Below are positions 44,518-53,109 of a stretch of DNA of 53,109 nt, one piece after another. The stretch lies in the NCBI RefSeq assembly GCF_016429255.1, contig NZ_JAELUG010000037.1, positions 1 to 53,109 on the forward strand, read 5' to 3'. Made by a program: the position numbers and the translations under genes. The first letter of the stretch is position 1; every line of letters begins with the position of its first letter. Below the pieces are notes generated by a model, which had not been told where the DNA came from, made no database searches, and was given only the letters and a program-made list of their open reading frames with translations. The stretch comes from Rhizobium sp. ASV8 (lineage in GTDB: Bacteria; Pseudomonadota; Alphaproteobacteria; Rhizobiales; Rhizobiaceae).

Positions 44518-44520
44518 ACG

Positions 44521-44545
44521 GATGGACGCGGCAGCCGCGTCCATC
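44521..44545. terminator. Hairpin between recG and the phytase-like gene
   Basis: An 11-base stem GATGGACGCGG / CCGCGTCCATC with a 3-base loop in the 42-base convergent gap. T-runs are weak on both sides. Confidence 0.6.
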
Positions 44546-44559
44546 TCTGTTTCACGGTC

Positions 44560-46056
44560 TCACTTGGCAGCGAGGCCAGGAATGGTGACCTGGAACACCT
44601 GGAACATGGTATCGACGTCGGCCCCGCTCTCATCCTTGTAGGCAGCACCGACCTGGAAGCCATCCTGGGTGATGAAGTCGTTGTCGTTGGCGACGAACAG
44701 GAAGTAATCGTCCGGCAACTTCGGGTCCTGGACGCTGGCGAGCGACATGGCCTCCCACTTCTCAGAGAGGTTATTGCGATCGTTCGGAGCGCCATTGTGA
44801 AGGCCGAAGCGGGTGAGATCAGCGCTATCGTTGATGTCGATGAACTGGCTGACCACAGCCGGCTTCACAGAGGGGTCGATGACACCTTTCGGAGCGACCG
44901 GCTTATCGCTGTCGAACTTGCTGCCGGCAATGTCTGTAGCGGCCGAGACATCGACGATATCGATGCTGCGGTAGAGTGACTTTTCGCCCTTCTGGCCATA
45001 GCCATTGCCGCTGTCGCGTGCGAGCATCAGGAAGCTCGTCGGCGAGAGCGCGACGATTTCGCTCTGGGCGGCGACGGCCGTCTTACCTTTGTCATTGGTG
45101 AAGACCGGCAAAGGTACGACATATTCGTGCACCAGCTTCAGATGATCGAGGTCTGCAGCGTCATAAACCAGAGCGCGGGTGTTCTGCCGAGTCGCGCTGG
45201 AATCGCCACCGTCCTGTCTTGTCGCCGACTGGAGCACGGCAATTAGAAACTTGCCGTCCGGGGTCAGGGACATGCCCTCAAAGCCCTGGTTGTTCTGGCG
45301 TCCGCTGGTGGGATCCTTCTGATCGGGGGCGGCTTCACCTGGGCCGGGATTGTTCGAAGAGAAGTTCACGGCGCCGTTGCGCATCGGCAGAAGCGCGGCA
45401 GGCGGCGGCGTCGCCGACAGCATCCGGCCATCGGCCGAAAAGCGATAGATGTAAGGACCGTATTCGTCGCTGATGAACATCGAGCCATCAGGCAACCGGG
45501 CGATGGCTTCGTTGTCGAGCGAGATCTTGCCGTTCGGTGCCTGCGGCATCAGCGGCATGGCGCCTTCCGGATTGCGGACGCCATTTGCCGGATCGAGGCC
45601 CGTAGTTTCCGTCCCCTTGTTGTCTTTCAACAGCAGCGTGTCCGCAAGCCTGGCAGCGACACCCAACTGCTCCTTGCCTGCCGGCGGTGTGGCACCGGGA
45701 GCGACAGGCGTCAGGACGATGTCGATCGTGTTGAGGCGAGCACGATAGTCGGTCGTACCGGCAACATTGTAACCCCGGTCCGGCAACAGCCAGAGCGATC
45801 CCTTGTAGGTGCCGTCTGCATTGCGGGTCCAGCCCTTGGTGTCGATCGACATGCCAGAACCCGAGCCGAAGGTCTCACCAAACTTGTCGCGCTGATTGGC
45901 CGGAATGCGCCCGATGGCGACGCGGCCTTTGTTGACGAGCGTCGCGCCCTGAACGGTTATGGCCGTATCGGCAAGTGTCGCCACAGGGGCTGCAAAAACG
46001 AATGTGGCGAGCGCAGCCGATAGCAATCGCAGGCTCTTCGAACGCATATGTTTCAA
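44560..46056 (-). CDS. Exported esterase-like phytase family protein
   Basis: About 498 residues. A signal peptide (ending APVATLA) is followed by a beta-propeller-like domain of the esterase-like phytase family (PF13449). Recognisable segments are GETFGSGSGMSIDTKGWTR, LPDGSMFISDEYGPYIYRFS, NNQGFEGMSLTPDGKFLIAV and LLVANDNDF-like text near the end (FLFVANDNDFI). It may hydrolyse phosphate esters in the periplasm or outside the cell; activity is unproven for most members. The start is taken as TTG 46056 because AGGAGG is 8 bases upstream. ATG 46047 is 9 bases further on and 17 bases from that site, and also gives a normal signal. Confidence 0.82.
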   Translation of the reverse strand: MKHMRSKSLRLLSAALATFVFAAPVATLADTAITVQGATLVNKGRVAIGRIPANQRDKFGETFGSGSGMSIDTKGWTRNADGTYKGSLWLLPDRGYNVAGTTDYRARLNTIDIVLTPVAPGATPPAGKEQLGVAARLADTLLLKDNKGTETTGLDPANGVRNPEGAMPLMPQAPNGKISLDNEAIARLPDGSMFISDEYGPYIYRFSADGRMLSATPPPAALLPMRNGAVNFSSNNPGPGEAAPDQKDPTSGRQNNQGFEGMSLTPDGKFLIAVLQSATRQDGGDSSATRQNTRALVYDAADLDHLKLVHEYVVPLPVFTNDKGKTAVAAQSEIVALSPTSFLMLARDSGNGYGQKGEKSLYRSIDIVDVSAATDIAGSKFDSDKPVAPKGVIDPSVKPAVVSQFIDINDSADLTRFGLHNGAPNDRNNLSEKWEAMSLASVQDPKLPDDYFLFVANDNDFITQDGFQVGAAYKDESGADVDTMFQVFQVTIPGLAAK

Positions 46057-46287
46057 GATAATATCCTCCTGATGAAAACCAGTCTGGAAACAACGGCGTC
46101 CATCTCCGACCTCGCCGCGCGCTGCCTGGAGGAGCAAATGCCCGGTGTCGAAGCCCCGAGCCCTCAATGGATGAGATAAATCCGGCTGCCTGTCCCTGAC
46201 GACGATCTAAGGCGTCAACATGATAGGCAAATGACAGCGCACGCTGCACGCGAAGATCGCCGAAGACCTACGGGATGAAAATATGCT

Positions 46288-46989
46288 CTAAGTCAGAGAC
46301 TTCATTGGCACGGGCGTCGGCAGGCTTTTGGCCGCAGTCAGCTGTTCCTTGTATTCGGGCGAGACAAGGCCGCCCGAGATCAAAAGCTTCGCGCCGTCTT
46401 CGGGGCTCATATCGAGAATAGTGATCTTTTCGCGCGGCACGAAAATCAGAAAACCCGCCGTTGGCACGGGAGTCGGCGGCAGGAAAACCGCCACCATATC
46501 CTGGCCCATGGCATTGAATTTCGAGGCTATCTCGCCCTTGGCATCCGTCGAGATGAATACCATCGACCATAGGCCGGGGCTCGGATATTCGATAAGCCCG
46601 ACCTTCTTGAAGGAGGTCCCTTGCTCCTTCAAGACGGTTTCGAAGATCTGCTTGACGCTCTTGTAGATCGTCCGGACAAGAGGCACACGATTGACGATCG
46701 ACTCTCCGAAGCGAACGATGCTCTGGCCGATCAGGTTCTTGGCGAGGAAGCCGACCATCGTGATGAAGATCATCGCGATTACCAGCCCAGTGCCGGGAAC
46801 GGCGAAGTTCAGATAGCTCTCCGGGTCGTAGCGCGCAGGAATATAGGGCCGCACCCAGCTATCTGCCCAATGAACGACGGACCATGTGAGCCAGAGCGTG
46901 ATGGCTATGGGAGCGCAGATGATAAGGCCGGCCAGGAAGTTGTTTCTGATCCGCGTCGTCACGGATACCTTGATGAGTTTCTCAGTCAT
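46288..46989 (-). CDS. DUF502 family membrane protein
   Basis: A 233-residue protein with two N-terminal membrane helices (FLAGLIICAPIAITLWLTW and VPGTGLVIAMIFITMVGFLA), then a soluble domain with RVPLVRTIYKSVKQIFETVL, VFLPPTPVPTAGFLIFVP and LLISGGLVSP, the DUF502 pattern. Function unknown. ATG 46989 with GAGCGG upstream is preferred to 47034. It lies between the phytase-like gene and glmS on the same strand; the 175-base gap to glmS may hold its own promoter. Confidence 0.86.
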   Translation of the reverse strand: MTEKLIKVSVTTRIRNNFLAGLIICAPIAITLWLTWSVVHWADSWVRPYIPARYDPESYLNFAVPGTGLVIAMIFITMVGFLAKNLIGQSIVRFGESIVNRVPLVRTIYKSVKQIFETVLKEQGTSFKKVGLIEYPSPGLWSMVFISTDAKGEIASKFNAMGQDMVAVFLPPTPVPTAGFLIFVPREKITILDMSPEDGAKLLISGGLVSPEYKEQLTAAKSLPTPVPMKSLT

Positions 46990-47164
46990 TCGCCGCTCGA
47001 AAACTCCGTTCAGCCGCCTATCGCTATCAGGCAAATCCTCCCCACCTCTCCCTTAAGAAGGGTGCCAGAAATCCAAGCGGCATACAACCCGGCAGTCACG
47101 CCGCCGGGCCGAACGAGACGCGGCTCACGACGACGTGATGCCGGATGACGGCAATCGCAGACGC

Positions 47165-48991
47165 CTATTCCACCGTTACCGACTTGGCGAGATTTCGCGG
47201 CTGGTCGACGTCGGTGCCCATGAAGACAGCAGTATGATAGGCAAGCAGCTGAATCGGCAGCGAGAAAATGATCGGGGAGATAATCTCGTCCACCATGGGC
47301 AGAACGATGGTCGCCATCGTCGGCAGCGTAGAGGCAGCGGCTCCCTTTTCGTCGGTAATAAAGATGATCCGGCCGCCGCGCGCCGCCACTTCCTGCATGT
47401 TGGAGACCGTCTTGTCGAAGAAGCGGTCATGCGGAGCGATGACGATGACAGGCATGTTCTCGTCGATCAGCGCGATCGGTCCATGCTTGAGCTCGCCTGC
47501 GGCATAACCCTCGGCATGGATATAGGAGATTTCCTTCAGCTTCAGCGCGCCCTCCAGGGCAAGCGGGAAGCTGGTGCCGCGGCCGAGATAAAGCACATCC
47601 TTGAACTTCGAAATCTCGCGCGACAGGCTTTCCATCTGCGGCTGGATGAGGTTCAGGACATTGGCCATGATGCGCGGCATTTCGATGAGATGATGCACCA
47701 GCTCTTTCTCGCTCTCAGCGCTGATGGTGCCGCGAGCGACGCCAGCTCCGATCGCCAGGGATGCCAGGACCGCCAGTTGGCAGGTGAAGGCCTTCGTCGA
47801 GGCAACCCCGATTTCCGGGCCGGCCATGATCGGGAATACCGCGTCGGATTCGCGCGCGATGGTCGACTCCTTGACGTTGACGACGGCGCCGATCTTCAGG
47901 CCATGGTCGCGGCAATAGCGCAGCGAAGCCAGCGTATCAGCCGTCTCGCCGGACTGTGAAATGAACAGCGCAGCCTGCGACGGCTGCAACGGCATTTCGC
48001 GATAACGGAATTCCGAGGCGACATCGATTTCGACGGGAAGGCGCGCATAGCGCTCGAACCAGTATTTACCGATCAAGCCGGCGAGATAGGCGGTGCCGCA
48101 GGCCGATATCGCCAGACCAGATACCTTGCCAAAGTCGATGGCCGAAACGCCTGGATGCACGCGATGGCTGGCGAAATCGACATAGTGGCTCAGCGCATGG
48201 GAGATGACCTCCGGCTGCTCGTAGATTTCCTTTTCCATGAAGTGGCGGTGGTTGCCCTTGTCCACGACATAGGCTGTCGCCTGGGAAATCTGCCGCGGCC
48301 GGTTCACTTCCTTGCCGCTGAAATCGAGAATCGTTGCGCCACTATGCGTGACGATGGCGCAATCGCCGTCGACCAGATAGGTGATCTCATTGGTAAACGG
48401 CGCAAGTGCAATGGCGTCAGAGCCGAGGAACATCTCTCCCTTGCCATATCCCACGGCAAGTGGCGGGCCGGACCGTGCCGCCATCAACGTGCCGGGATCG
48501 TTCTCGAACATCACCGCCAATGCATAGGCACCGGTGACGCGGTTCAGCATCTTCAGCATCGCCGCACGAGGCTCAAGACCGTCACGGATATAGTTCGCCA
48601 GCAGATGCGCAACGACTTCGGTATCGGTCTGCGACGCAAACTCCCTGCCCTCAGCCTTCAGCTCTTCCCGCAGCTCGGAGAAATTCTCGATGATGCCATT
48701 GTGGACGACGGCGACGCCATCGACGAAATGGGGATGAGCGTTGGTCTCGTTGGGAACGCCGTGGGTTGCCCAACGCGTGTGAGCGATACCGGTCGTGCCG
48801 GGTAGCGGATCGGCTTCCAGCCTCTTTTCGAGATTGAAGAGCTTTCCTTCGGCTCGGCGGCGATCCATGGCGCCGTTATGGATGGTCGCAACGCCGGCCG
48901 AATCATAGCCGCGGTATTCGAGGCGACGCAACGCGTCCACCAAACGATCCGCTACCGGCCTTGTCCCGACAATCCCAACAATACCGCACAT
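47165..48991 (-). CDS. glmS: Glutamine-fructose-6-phosphate aminotransferase (isomerising)
   Basis: A 608-residue GlmS that makes glucosamine-6-phosphate, the first committed step to UDP-GlcNAc. The N-terminal glutaminase begins MCGIVGIVG with the nucleophile Cys2 exposed after Met removal, and has HTRWATHGVPNETNAHPH. The two SIS isomerase domains have SQSGETADTLASLRYCRDHG and LGRGTSFPLALEGALKLKE, and the end is DQPRNLAKSVTVE. GGAGAGTTGT precedes the ATG. It follows glmU by 113 bases on the same strand, so the two probably share a transcript. No glmS ribozyme is expected or seen. Confidence 0.97.
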   Translation of the reverse strand: MCGIVGIVGTRPVADRLVDALRRLEYRGYDSAGVATIHNGAMDRRRAEGKLFNLEKRLEADPLPGTTGIAHTRWATHGVPNETNAHPHFVDGVAVVHNGIIENFSELREELKAEGREFASQTDTEVVAHLLANYIRDGLEPRAAMLKMLNRVTGAYALAVMFENDPGTLMAARSGPPLAVGYGKGEMFLGSDAIALAPFTNEITYLVDGDCAIVTHSGATILDFSGKEVNRPRQISQATAYVVDKGNHRHFMEKEIYEQPEVISHALSHYVDFASHRVHPGVSAIDFGKVSGLAISACGTAYLAGLIGKYWFERYARLPVEIDVASEFRYREMPLQPSQAALFISQSGETADTLASLRYCRDHGLKIGAVVNVKESTIARESDAVFPIMAGPEIGVASTKAFTCQLAVLASLAIGAGVARGTISAESEKELVHHLIEMPRIMANVLNLIQPQMESLSREISKFKDVLYLGRGTSFPLALEGALKLKEISYIHAEGYAAGELKHGPIALIDENMPVIVIAPHDRFFDKTVSNMQEVAARGGRIIFITDEKGAAASTLPTMATIVLPMVDEIISPIIFSLPIQLLAYHTAVFMGTDVDQPRNLAKSVTVE

Positions 48992-49104
48992 ACAACTCTC
49001 CGTCTGGCCTCAGATATGAGCGCAAGTCCTAATCATTCCTGCGATTTTCTCAATCGGTAAAACGGTCACTTTCGATTTCCGACCGTTACGGGGCACTGAT
49101 GGGT

Positions 49105-50472
49105 TCAGTGGCCGCCCGCGTCCTTCTTTGCCGCCTTGACGGCCAGGGCTCGCTCGCGAACGAGCTTGGCTCGCCCAGGCTTCACTTCCTGACGAGCACG
49201 GCCAAAGGCCAGCGCATCGGCGGGAACGTCGTCCGTTATGACGCTGCCGGAGGCGACGTAGGCACCTTCGCCGATACTCAAGGGTGCCACGAGCGATGAG
49301 TTGGAGCCGATGAAGGTATTGGCGCCGATATGCGTCTCGTGCTTGTTGACCCCATCATAATTGCAGGTGATCGTGCCGGCGCCGATATTGCTGCCGGCGC
49401 CGATGGTCGCGTCGCCGATATAGGTCAGATGATTAACCTTGGCGCCTTCGGCGATCTTGCCGTTCTTGACCTCGCAGAAATTGCCGACCTTGGCACCCGC
49501 GGCAAGATCAGCGCCGGGACGCAGACGCGCGAACGGCCCAACCGTCGCGCCGGCGCTGACATGGGCGCCCTCGATATGTGAAAAAGCATGAATGATGGCG
49601 CCACCGTCGACGACGGCGCCCGCACCGAACACGACATTCGGCTCGATCAACGCATCCTGGCCGATGACGGTGTCGTAAGCCAGAAACACCGTCTCGGGCG
49701 CAATCATGGTGACGCCCGACAGCATCAATTCATGACGTCGGCGCTCCTGCCAGAGGCGTTCGATGAAGGCGAGTTCGGCACGATTGTTACAGCCGGTCAT
49801 CTCGACTTCCGGCGCGTCGACCGCCACGGCGCGGCCGCCGAGCGAACGAGCGATCTCGACGAGATCGGTCAGGTAATATTCGCCTTTGGCATTGTTGTTG
49901 CCGATGCGGTCGAGCAGATCCAGCGCCTTGCGGCCGTTGATGGCCATCAGGCCGCTGTTGCACCAGGTGATCGCCAGCTCGGCATCGGTCGCATCCTTCG
50001 CTTCGCGAATCGCAATCAACTCGCCGTCCTTGACCAGGAGCCGGCCATAGGCGTTCGGATTTTCGGTGTGAAAGCCGATAACGACAACATCGTTACCGTC
50101 GGCCAGTCCTTGCCGGGCGGCACGAAGCGGAACGTCGGTCAGCAGAGGGACGTCGCCATAGGCAACGAGAATATCATCATACCCCCTAGCAATCGCTTCA
50201 CGCGCCGCCAGAACGGCATGACCGGTCCCAAGGCGTTCCTTCTGCAAATAAGATTCTACGGCGATACCGCCGATAGACGCTGCTGCACTCACCTCATCGG
50301 CATTGCGGCCGACCACCAGCGCCGCCGTCGAAATATCGGTTTTGGCGATAGCATCCATTACGTGCGCGATCATCGGCCGGCTCGCAATGGGATGCAGCAC
50401 CTTCGACATCGACGACTTCATGCGGGTGCTGTCGCCGGCGGCGAGGATGATAGCGAGACAGGTGCGTTCCAT
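49105..50472 (-). CDS. glmU: Bifunctional GlmU: glucosamine-1-P acetyltransferase / UDP-GlcNAc pyrophosphorylase
   Basis: A 455-residue enzyme for the last two steps to UDP-GlcNAc. The N-terminal pyrophosphorylase has the nucleotide loop [20 protein letters not shown], a variant of the usual LAAGxGTRM-PKVLH with Ser for the motif Pro, and [11 protein letters not shown]. The C-terminal left-handed beta-helix has hexapeptide repeats ([47 protein letters not shown]) and acetylates glucosamine-1-phosphate. GGAG lies 6 bases before the ATG. It is upstream of glmS in the same direction. Confidence 0.97.
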   Translation of the reverse strand: MERTCLAIILAAGDSTRMKSSMSKVLHPIASRPMIAHVMDAIAKTDISTAALVVGRNADEVSAAASIGGIAVESYLQKERLGTGHAVLAAREAIARGYDDILVAYGDVPLLTDVPLRAARQGLADGNDVVVIGFHTENPNAYGRLLVKDGELIAIREAKDATDAELAITWCNSGLMAINGRKALDLLDRIGNNNAKGEYYLTDLVEIARSLGGRAVAVDAPEVEMTGCNNRAELAFIERLWQERRRHELMLSGVTMIAPETVFLAYDTVIGQDALIEPNVVFGAGAVVDGGAIIHAFSHIEGAHVSAGATVGPFARLRPGADLAAGAKVGNFCEVKNGKIAEGAKVNHLTYIGDATIGAGSNIGAGTITCNYDGVNKHETHIGANTFIGSNSSLVAPLSIGEGAYVASGSVITDDVPADALAFGRARQEVKPGRAKLVRERALAVKAAKKDAGGH

Positions 50473-50574
50473 TTCAAGCTCCGAGATATGCGGTCAGGCG
50501 CGGCCCATCGCTGGTCGCAAGCTTCTCATAGCAACTGTTCAAGCAGCGCACTACGGAGAAATTGGGAACCGTTC

Positions 50575-51321
50575 TCACGCTTCGGCCAGCGAGGCAAAAG
50601 CCTCGAGGATATGCTGCCGGCCATCAACAATCACAAACTCCATGGCCTTGCGAGCCGCCGCACCATCGCGGGCGGCAATGGCATCGACAATTGCCGTGTG
50701 GGTTTCGGAGATATTGCTGAAACCATTGCTGGCAGGCGGCGCGCTCAAGCGGAACATACCGACCAGCGCCGCCTCGATAAGCCCGCCGAGCGATCGCATG
50801 AACGGATTTTGCGAGGCCTCCGTAATGGCGAGATGAAAATGCAGGTCGGCAACGGCTAGGCTATCAGACGTGTGCTCCGGGTTCGCCAGAGCTGCCGCAA
50901 GGCCGCGCAACACATCGATGTCTTCCCGGCTCGCCCGTTCTGCAACAAGGCCCGCAGCGAATGGCTCGAACGCCATGCGTATATCGTAAAGATGGAGGAG
51001 AAACTCCTGATCGACCCCGCTTTCGAAATGCCAGCTCAGCACTTCGTTGTCGAACATATTCCAATGGATTTTTTCTGTGACGCGGGTGCCGACGCGCGCT
51101 CGCGGCACGACCATACCCTTGGCGGCCAGGGTCTTCATGCTCTCGCGCAGAATGGTACGGGATACTTTGAAGCGCTGCAGAAGCTCGCTATCGCCCGGAA
51201 GAATGCTGCCGATCGGAAACGCGCCCGCCACAATCGCCTTGCCGAGCTCGTCGACCACTTGGGCATGGCTCGTCCGCGACTTTCCGCCGGCTTTTCGGTT
51301 TGCTAGCAATTGTCCGCTCAA
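50575..51321 (-). CDS. FadR-type (GntR, FCD domain) transcriptional regulator with a TTG start
   Basis: A 248-residue regulator with an N-terminal GntR winged helix (QVVDELGKAIVAGAFPIGSI, ELLQRFKVSRTILRESMKTL) and an FCD ligand domain whose metal-type residues appear as D..R.. in LYDIRMAFEP and H residues in DLHFHLAITEASQNP and ETHTAIVDA. FCD regulators usually respond to sugar acids or organic acids. No ATG gives a proper start. The frame begins with TTG at 51321, and AAAGGA lies 8 bases upstream, so TTG is chosen. The next gene upstream encodes a BMP-type binding protein, a possible but unproven target. Confidence 0.88.
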   Translation of the reverse strand: MSGQLLANRKAGGKSRTSHAQVVDELGKAIVAGAFPIGSILPGDSELLQRFKVSRTILRESMKTLAAKGMVVPRARVGTRVTEKIHWNMFDNEVLSWHFESGVDQEFLLHLYDIRMAFEPFAAGLVAERASREDIDVLRGLAAALANPEHTSDSLAVADLHFHLAITEASQNPFMRSLGGLIEAALVGMFRLSAPPASNGFSNISETHTAIVDAIAARDGAAARKAMEFVIVDGRQHILEAFASLAEA

Positions 51322-51777
51322 GCACGCTGTCCTTTCCCCTGGCCTAATGTCGAGTGAAACGGGAGAGTAATCGGAAAATGGTCCGAGTTGGAATAACGGC
51401 TAACAGCGCCAAGCTTGTTGGCGTTCTCGTCCGAAAGCCGGAAAGAATCGCAGTGGTGGCGATACGGCTCACGGGCGAGCCTTGCTTGAACGTTCCAAAG
51501 AGTGCTCCTCCGCTGAACCCCGCTCCTCCTACAAGCGGTGTTCCTCCCATGACCACAGCATCGCGCTCTGCGCTGCTGCGGCAGTCTGGTATCCTGCTGA
51601 TGTATAAATGGAAAAAACGTTTCCGAATAGACCCGCAGCGAAAGCCGCAGCTTTTGGCTTCGGGCTGAGATAGGCCGACGTGCTGCCACGATCAGACTCA
51701 CACGATCGAGCAACAGCGCGCCATCTCCCCCCCAAGCCATCGCTAAGGCAGAGGGCAAAAAATCATACAGTAATATC

Positions 51778-51789
51778 TTTGTAAACAAT
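51778..51789. promoter_or_regulatory. Possible FadR/GntR-type operator
   Basis: TTTGTAAACAAT, with TTGT/ACAA half-sites around a 2-base centre. FCD-type GntR operators contain GT-N2-AC cores like this one. It is about 450 bases upstream of the regulator gene and 24 bases from the terminator of the BMP-type gene. Confidence 0.35.
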
Positions 51790-51812
51790 CATTCATTCAT
51801 GCGACGCAACAA

Positions 51813-51837
51813 AAAGGGGCGTCAAAAACGCCCCTTT
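51813..51837 (-). terminator. Rho-independent terminator of the BMP-type gene
   Basis: A 10-base stem AAAGGGGCGT / ACGCCCCTTT with a 5-base loop, followed by TTG and pyrimidines on the minus strand, 24 bases after the stop codon. Confidence 0.85.
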
Positions 51838-51861
51838 CTTCAATCCAGCATATCGAAATGC

Positions 51862-52938
51862 TTATTTCGACGCAGGCAGCTTGTCGTCAACGCCTTCGAT
51901 GTAGAAGTTCATGCCGAGCAGCGTGCCGTCATCAGCCTTCTCGCCAGCCTTCAACCAAGGCGTACCGTCCTGCTTGTTGATCGGGCCGGTGAAGGGGGCG
52001 ATCTCGCCCGACTTGATCTTGGCTTCGGTTTCCTGAGCCATCTTCTTCACGTCGTCGGGCATGTTGGTATAAGGCGCCATTTCCAGAATGCCGTCCTTGA
52101 GACCATCCCAGCTCTGCTCAGACTTCCACTTGCCGTCGAGCAGCGCATGAACGCGCTTGGAGTAGTAGTTGCCCCAGGTATCGACAATCGCCGTCAGCTG
52201 CGCCTTCGGGCCAGCCTTGATCATGTCGGACGCCTGGCCGAAAGCGTGAATGCCGCGTTCCTGTGCAACCTGCATCGGTGCCGTCGTGTCGGTGTGCTGC
52301 GTCAGGATATCGACGCCCTGGTCAACCATGGCCTTGGCTGCGTCGGCTTCCTTGCCGGGGTCGAACCAGGTGTTGACCCAGACAACCTTGAGCTTGAAGC
52401 TCGGATCGATCGAGCGAGCACCCTGCTCGAAAGAGTTGATGCCCATGACGACTTCCGGAATCGGGAAGGACGCGATGTAGGCAGCGCCGTGGTTCTTCGA
52501 CGTCTTGGCGGCGATCTGACCCAGAATGTAACGGCCTTCATAGAAGCGCGAGTTGTAGGTCGCGAGATTCGGACCGCTCTTGAAGCCCGTCGCATGTTCG
52601 AACTTCACCTTCGGGAACTTGGCGGCAACCTTGACGGTCGCATCCATGAAGCCGAACGAGGTCGAGAAGATCAGCGAGCAGCCCGAACGGGCGAGGCGCT
52701 CGATGGCGCGCTCTGCATCCGGACCTTCCGGCACGTTTTCGAGATACGGTGTCTCGATCTTGTCGCCGAACTCCTTCTGGATCTGCTGACGGCCAAGATC
52801 ATGCGCCTGCGAGTAACCGCCGTCCGTGTGCGAGCCGACGTAAACGAAGCAGACTTTGGTCGGCGCCGCTTCGGCGGCAGCGGCGAAACCAACGATGGCA
52901 GCAGCTGTCGTGGAGAGTGCAAGTGCTAGTTTCTTCAT
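51862..52938 (-). CDS. BMP family ABC transporter solute-binding protein
   Basis: A 358-residue periplasmic binding protein of the BMP/Med family (PF02608), whose characterised members bind nucleosides or purines for ABC import. The signal peptide (1-24, ending AAEA) is followed by KVCFVYVGSHTDGGYSQAHD, GCSLIFSTSFGFMDATVKVA, NSRFYEGRYILGQIAAKTS and QHTDTTAPMQVAQERGIHAF. The true start is ATG 52938 with GGGGGT just before it. A longer frame to 52962 exists only because adapter sequence is joined to the contig. The partner permease and ATPase genes would lie upstream of the gene, beyond the contig end. Confidence 0.92.
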   Translation of the reverse strand: MKKLALALSTTAAAIVGFAAAAEAAPTKVCFVYVGSHTDGGYSQAHDLGRQQIQKEFGDKIETPYLENVPEGPDAERAIERLARSGCSLIFSTSFGFMDATVKVAAKFPKVKFEHATGFKSGPNLATYNSRFYEGRYILGQIAAKTSKNHGAAYIASFPIPEVVMGINSFEQGARSIDPSFKLKVVWVNTWFDPGKEADAAKAMVDQGVDILTQHTDTTAPMQVAQERGIHAFGQASDMIKAGPKAQLTAIVDTWGNYYSKRVHALLDGKWKSEQSWDGLKDGILEMAPYTNMPDDVKKMAQETEAKIKSGEIAPFTGPINKQDGTPWLKAGEKADDGTLLGMNFYIEGVDDKLPASK

Positions 52939-52947
52939 GGTTACCCC

Positions 52948-53109
<162 letters not shown>

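Larger units (their letters stand above)
51322..51861. other. 540-base intergenic region upstream of the FadR-type gene
   Basis: No convincing gene. A 70-residue minus-strand frame (51344-51556) is Gly/Thr-rich and uses codons such as GGA, ACA, GTA and TTA that the surrounding genes avoid, so it is probably not coding. A repetitive GGAGGA-type purine stretch runs through 51500-51550 on the minus strand. A GntR-like dyad TTTGTAAACAAT lies at 51778-51789 and a terminator at 51813-51837. The long gap may carry an undetected small RNA or decayed gene. Confidence 0.5.

Noticed and set aside
47135..49100. A glmS ribozyme or riboswitch near glmS
   Set aside because: These are found in Firmicutes. 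The 113 bases between glmU and glmS show no matching core.
51344..51556. 70-codon Gly-rich frame before the FadR-type gene
   Set aside because: Its codon choice (GGA, ACA, GTA, TTA) is unlike neighbouring genes and the protein shows no recognisable pattern.

Overview
The window looks like chromosomal DNA of a fast-growing rhizobium (Rhizobiaceae, Alphaproteobacteria; Rhizobium is the likeliest genus). Reasons: high-GC codon use, gene orders coaD-ppiA-ppiB-queA-tgt, sdhE-mfd/recG and glmU-glmS, an alphaproteobacterial LexA box (GTTC-N7-GTTC) between ssb and uvrA, a sigma-54 promoter in front of glnB-glnA, an IalB family protein, and two intergenic elements with the architecture of the Rhizobium-specific intergenic mosaic elements (RIME). 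Almost all of it is core or near-core genome. I see no prophage, insertion sequence, CRISPR array, integrase, tRNA or rRNA.

Layout. 1-4027: a gene cut by the left edge, an exported agmatine deiminase, a short D,D-carboxypeptidase, a DUF1127 protein and a divergent LysR regulator. 4336-8129: two ABC exporter half-transporters that should form an asymmetric heterodimer. 8153-11710: a SnoaL-like protein, an FMN reductase, an HxlR regulator in an operon with a FabF-like condensing enzyme, and a DUF4864 protein. 11709-13473: a RIME, a SleB-like cell-wall hydrolase lipoprotein and a VOC protein. 13718-17707: CoA synthesis, two cyclophilins and queuosine synthesis on the minus strand. 17908-18555: three tiny membrane-protein genes. 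18764-27263: an NAD-dependent epimerase, gyrA, marC, ssb and uvrA. 27296-31838: DUF72, a second RIME, NAD(P)HX repair, and the nitrogen genes glnB and glnA. 32054-37083: hspQ, an IalB-like protein, an orphan family 5 solute-binding protein, a FrnE-like DsbA and ubiA. 37161-38336: a TetR repressor divergent from a RidA-like gene, with twin operator-like palindromes between them. 38427-44517: mfd and sdhE (overlapping), and recG. 44560-51321: a phytase-like exported esterase, DUF502, glmS, glmU and a FadR-type regulator. 51862-52938: a BMP-family solute-binding protein.

The DNA repair group (uvrA, ssb, mfd, recG) joins transcription-coupled repair, excision repair and fork rescue; uvrA and probably ssb are under SOS control. 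GlnB and GlnA form the nitrogen-sensing and assimilation unit. GlmS and GlmU supply UDP-GlcNAc for the wall, which DacA-like and SleB-like enzymes trim.

The right end is not biological. From 52948 the sequence is an Illumina Nextera adapter followed by an index-like stretch and a long poly-G run, so genomic sequence ends at about 52947.

I did not find a clear undescribed multi-gene system. The points most worth a second look are: a Tgt lacking two of its three zinc cysteines, a RidA homologue lacking the catalytic arginine, paired TetR operators, a 25-bp palindrome in front of hxlR-fabF, a possible leaderless nnr gene, the cluster of three micro-proteins, a Tat-type agmatine deiminase, and several TTG starts with strong ribosome binding sites.
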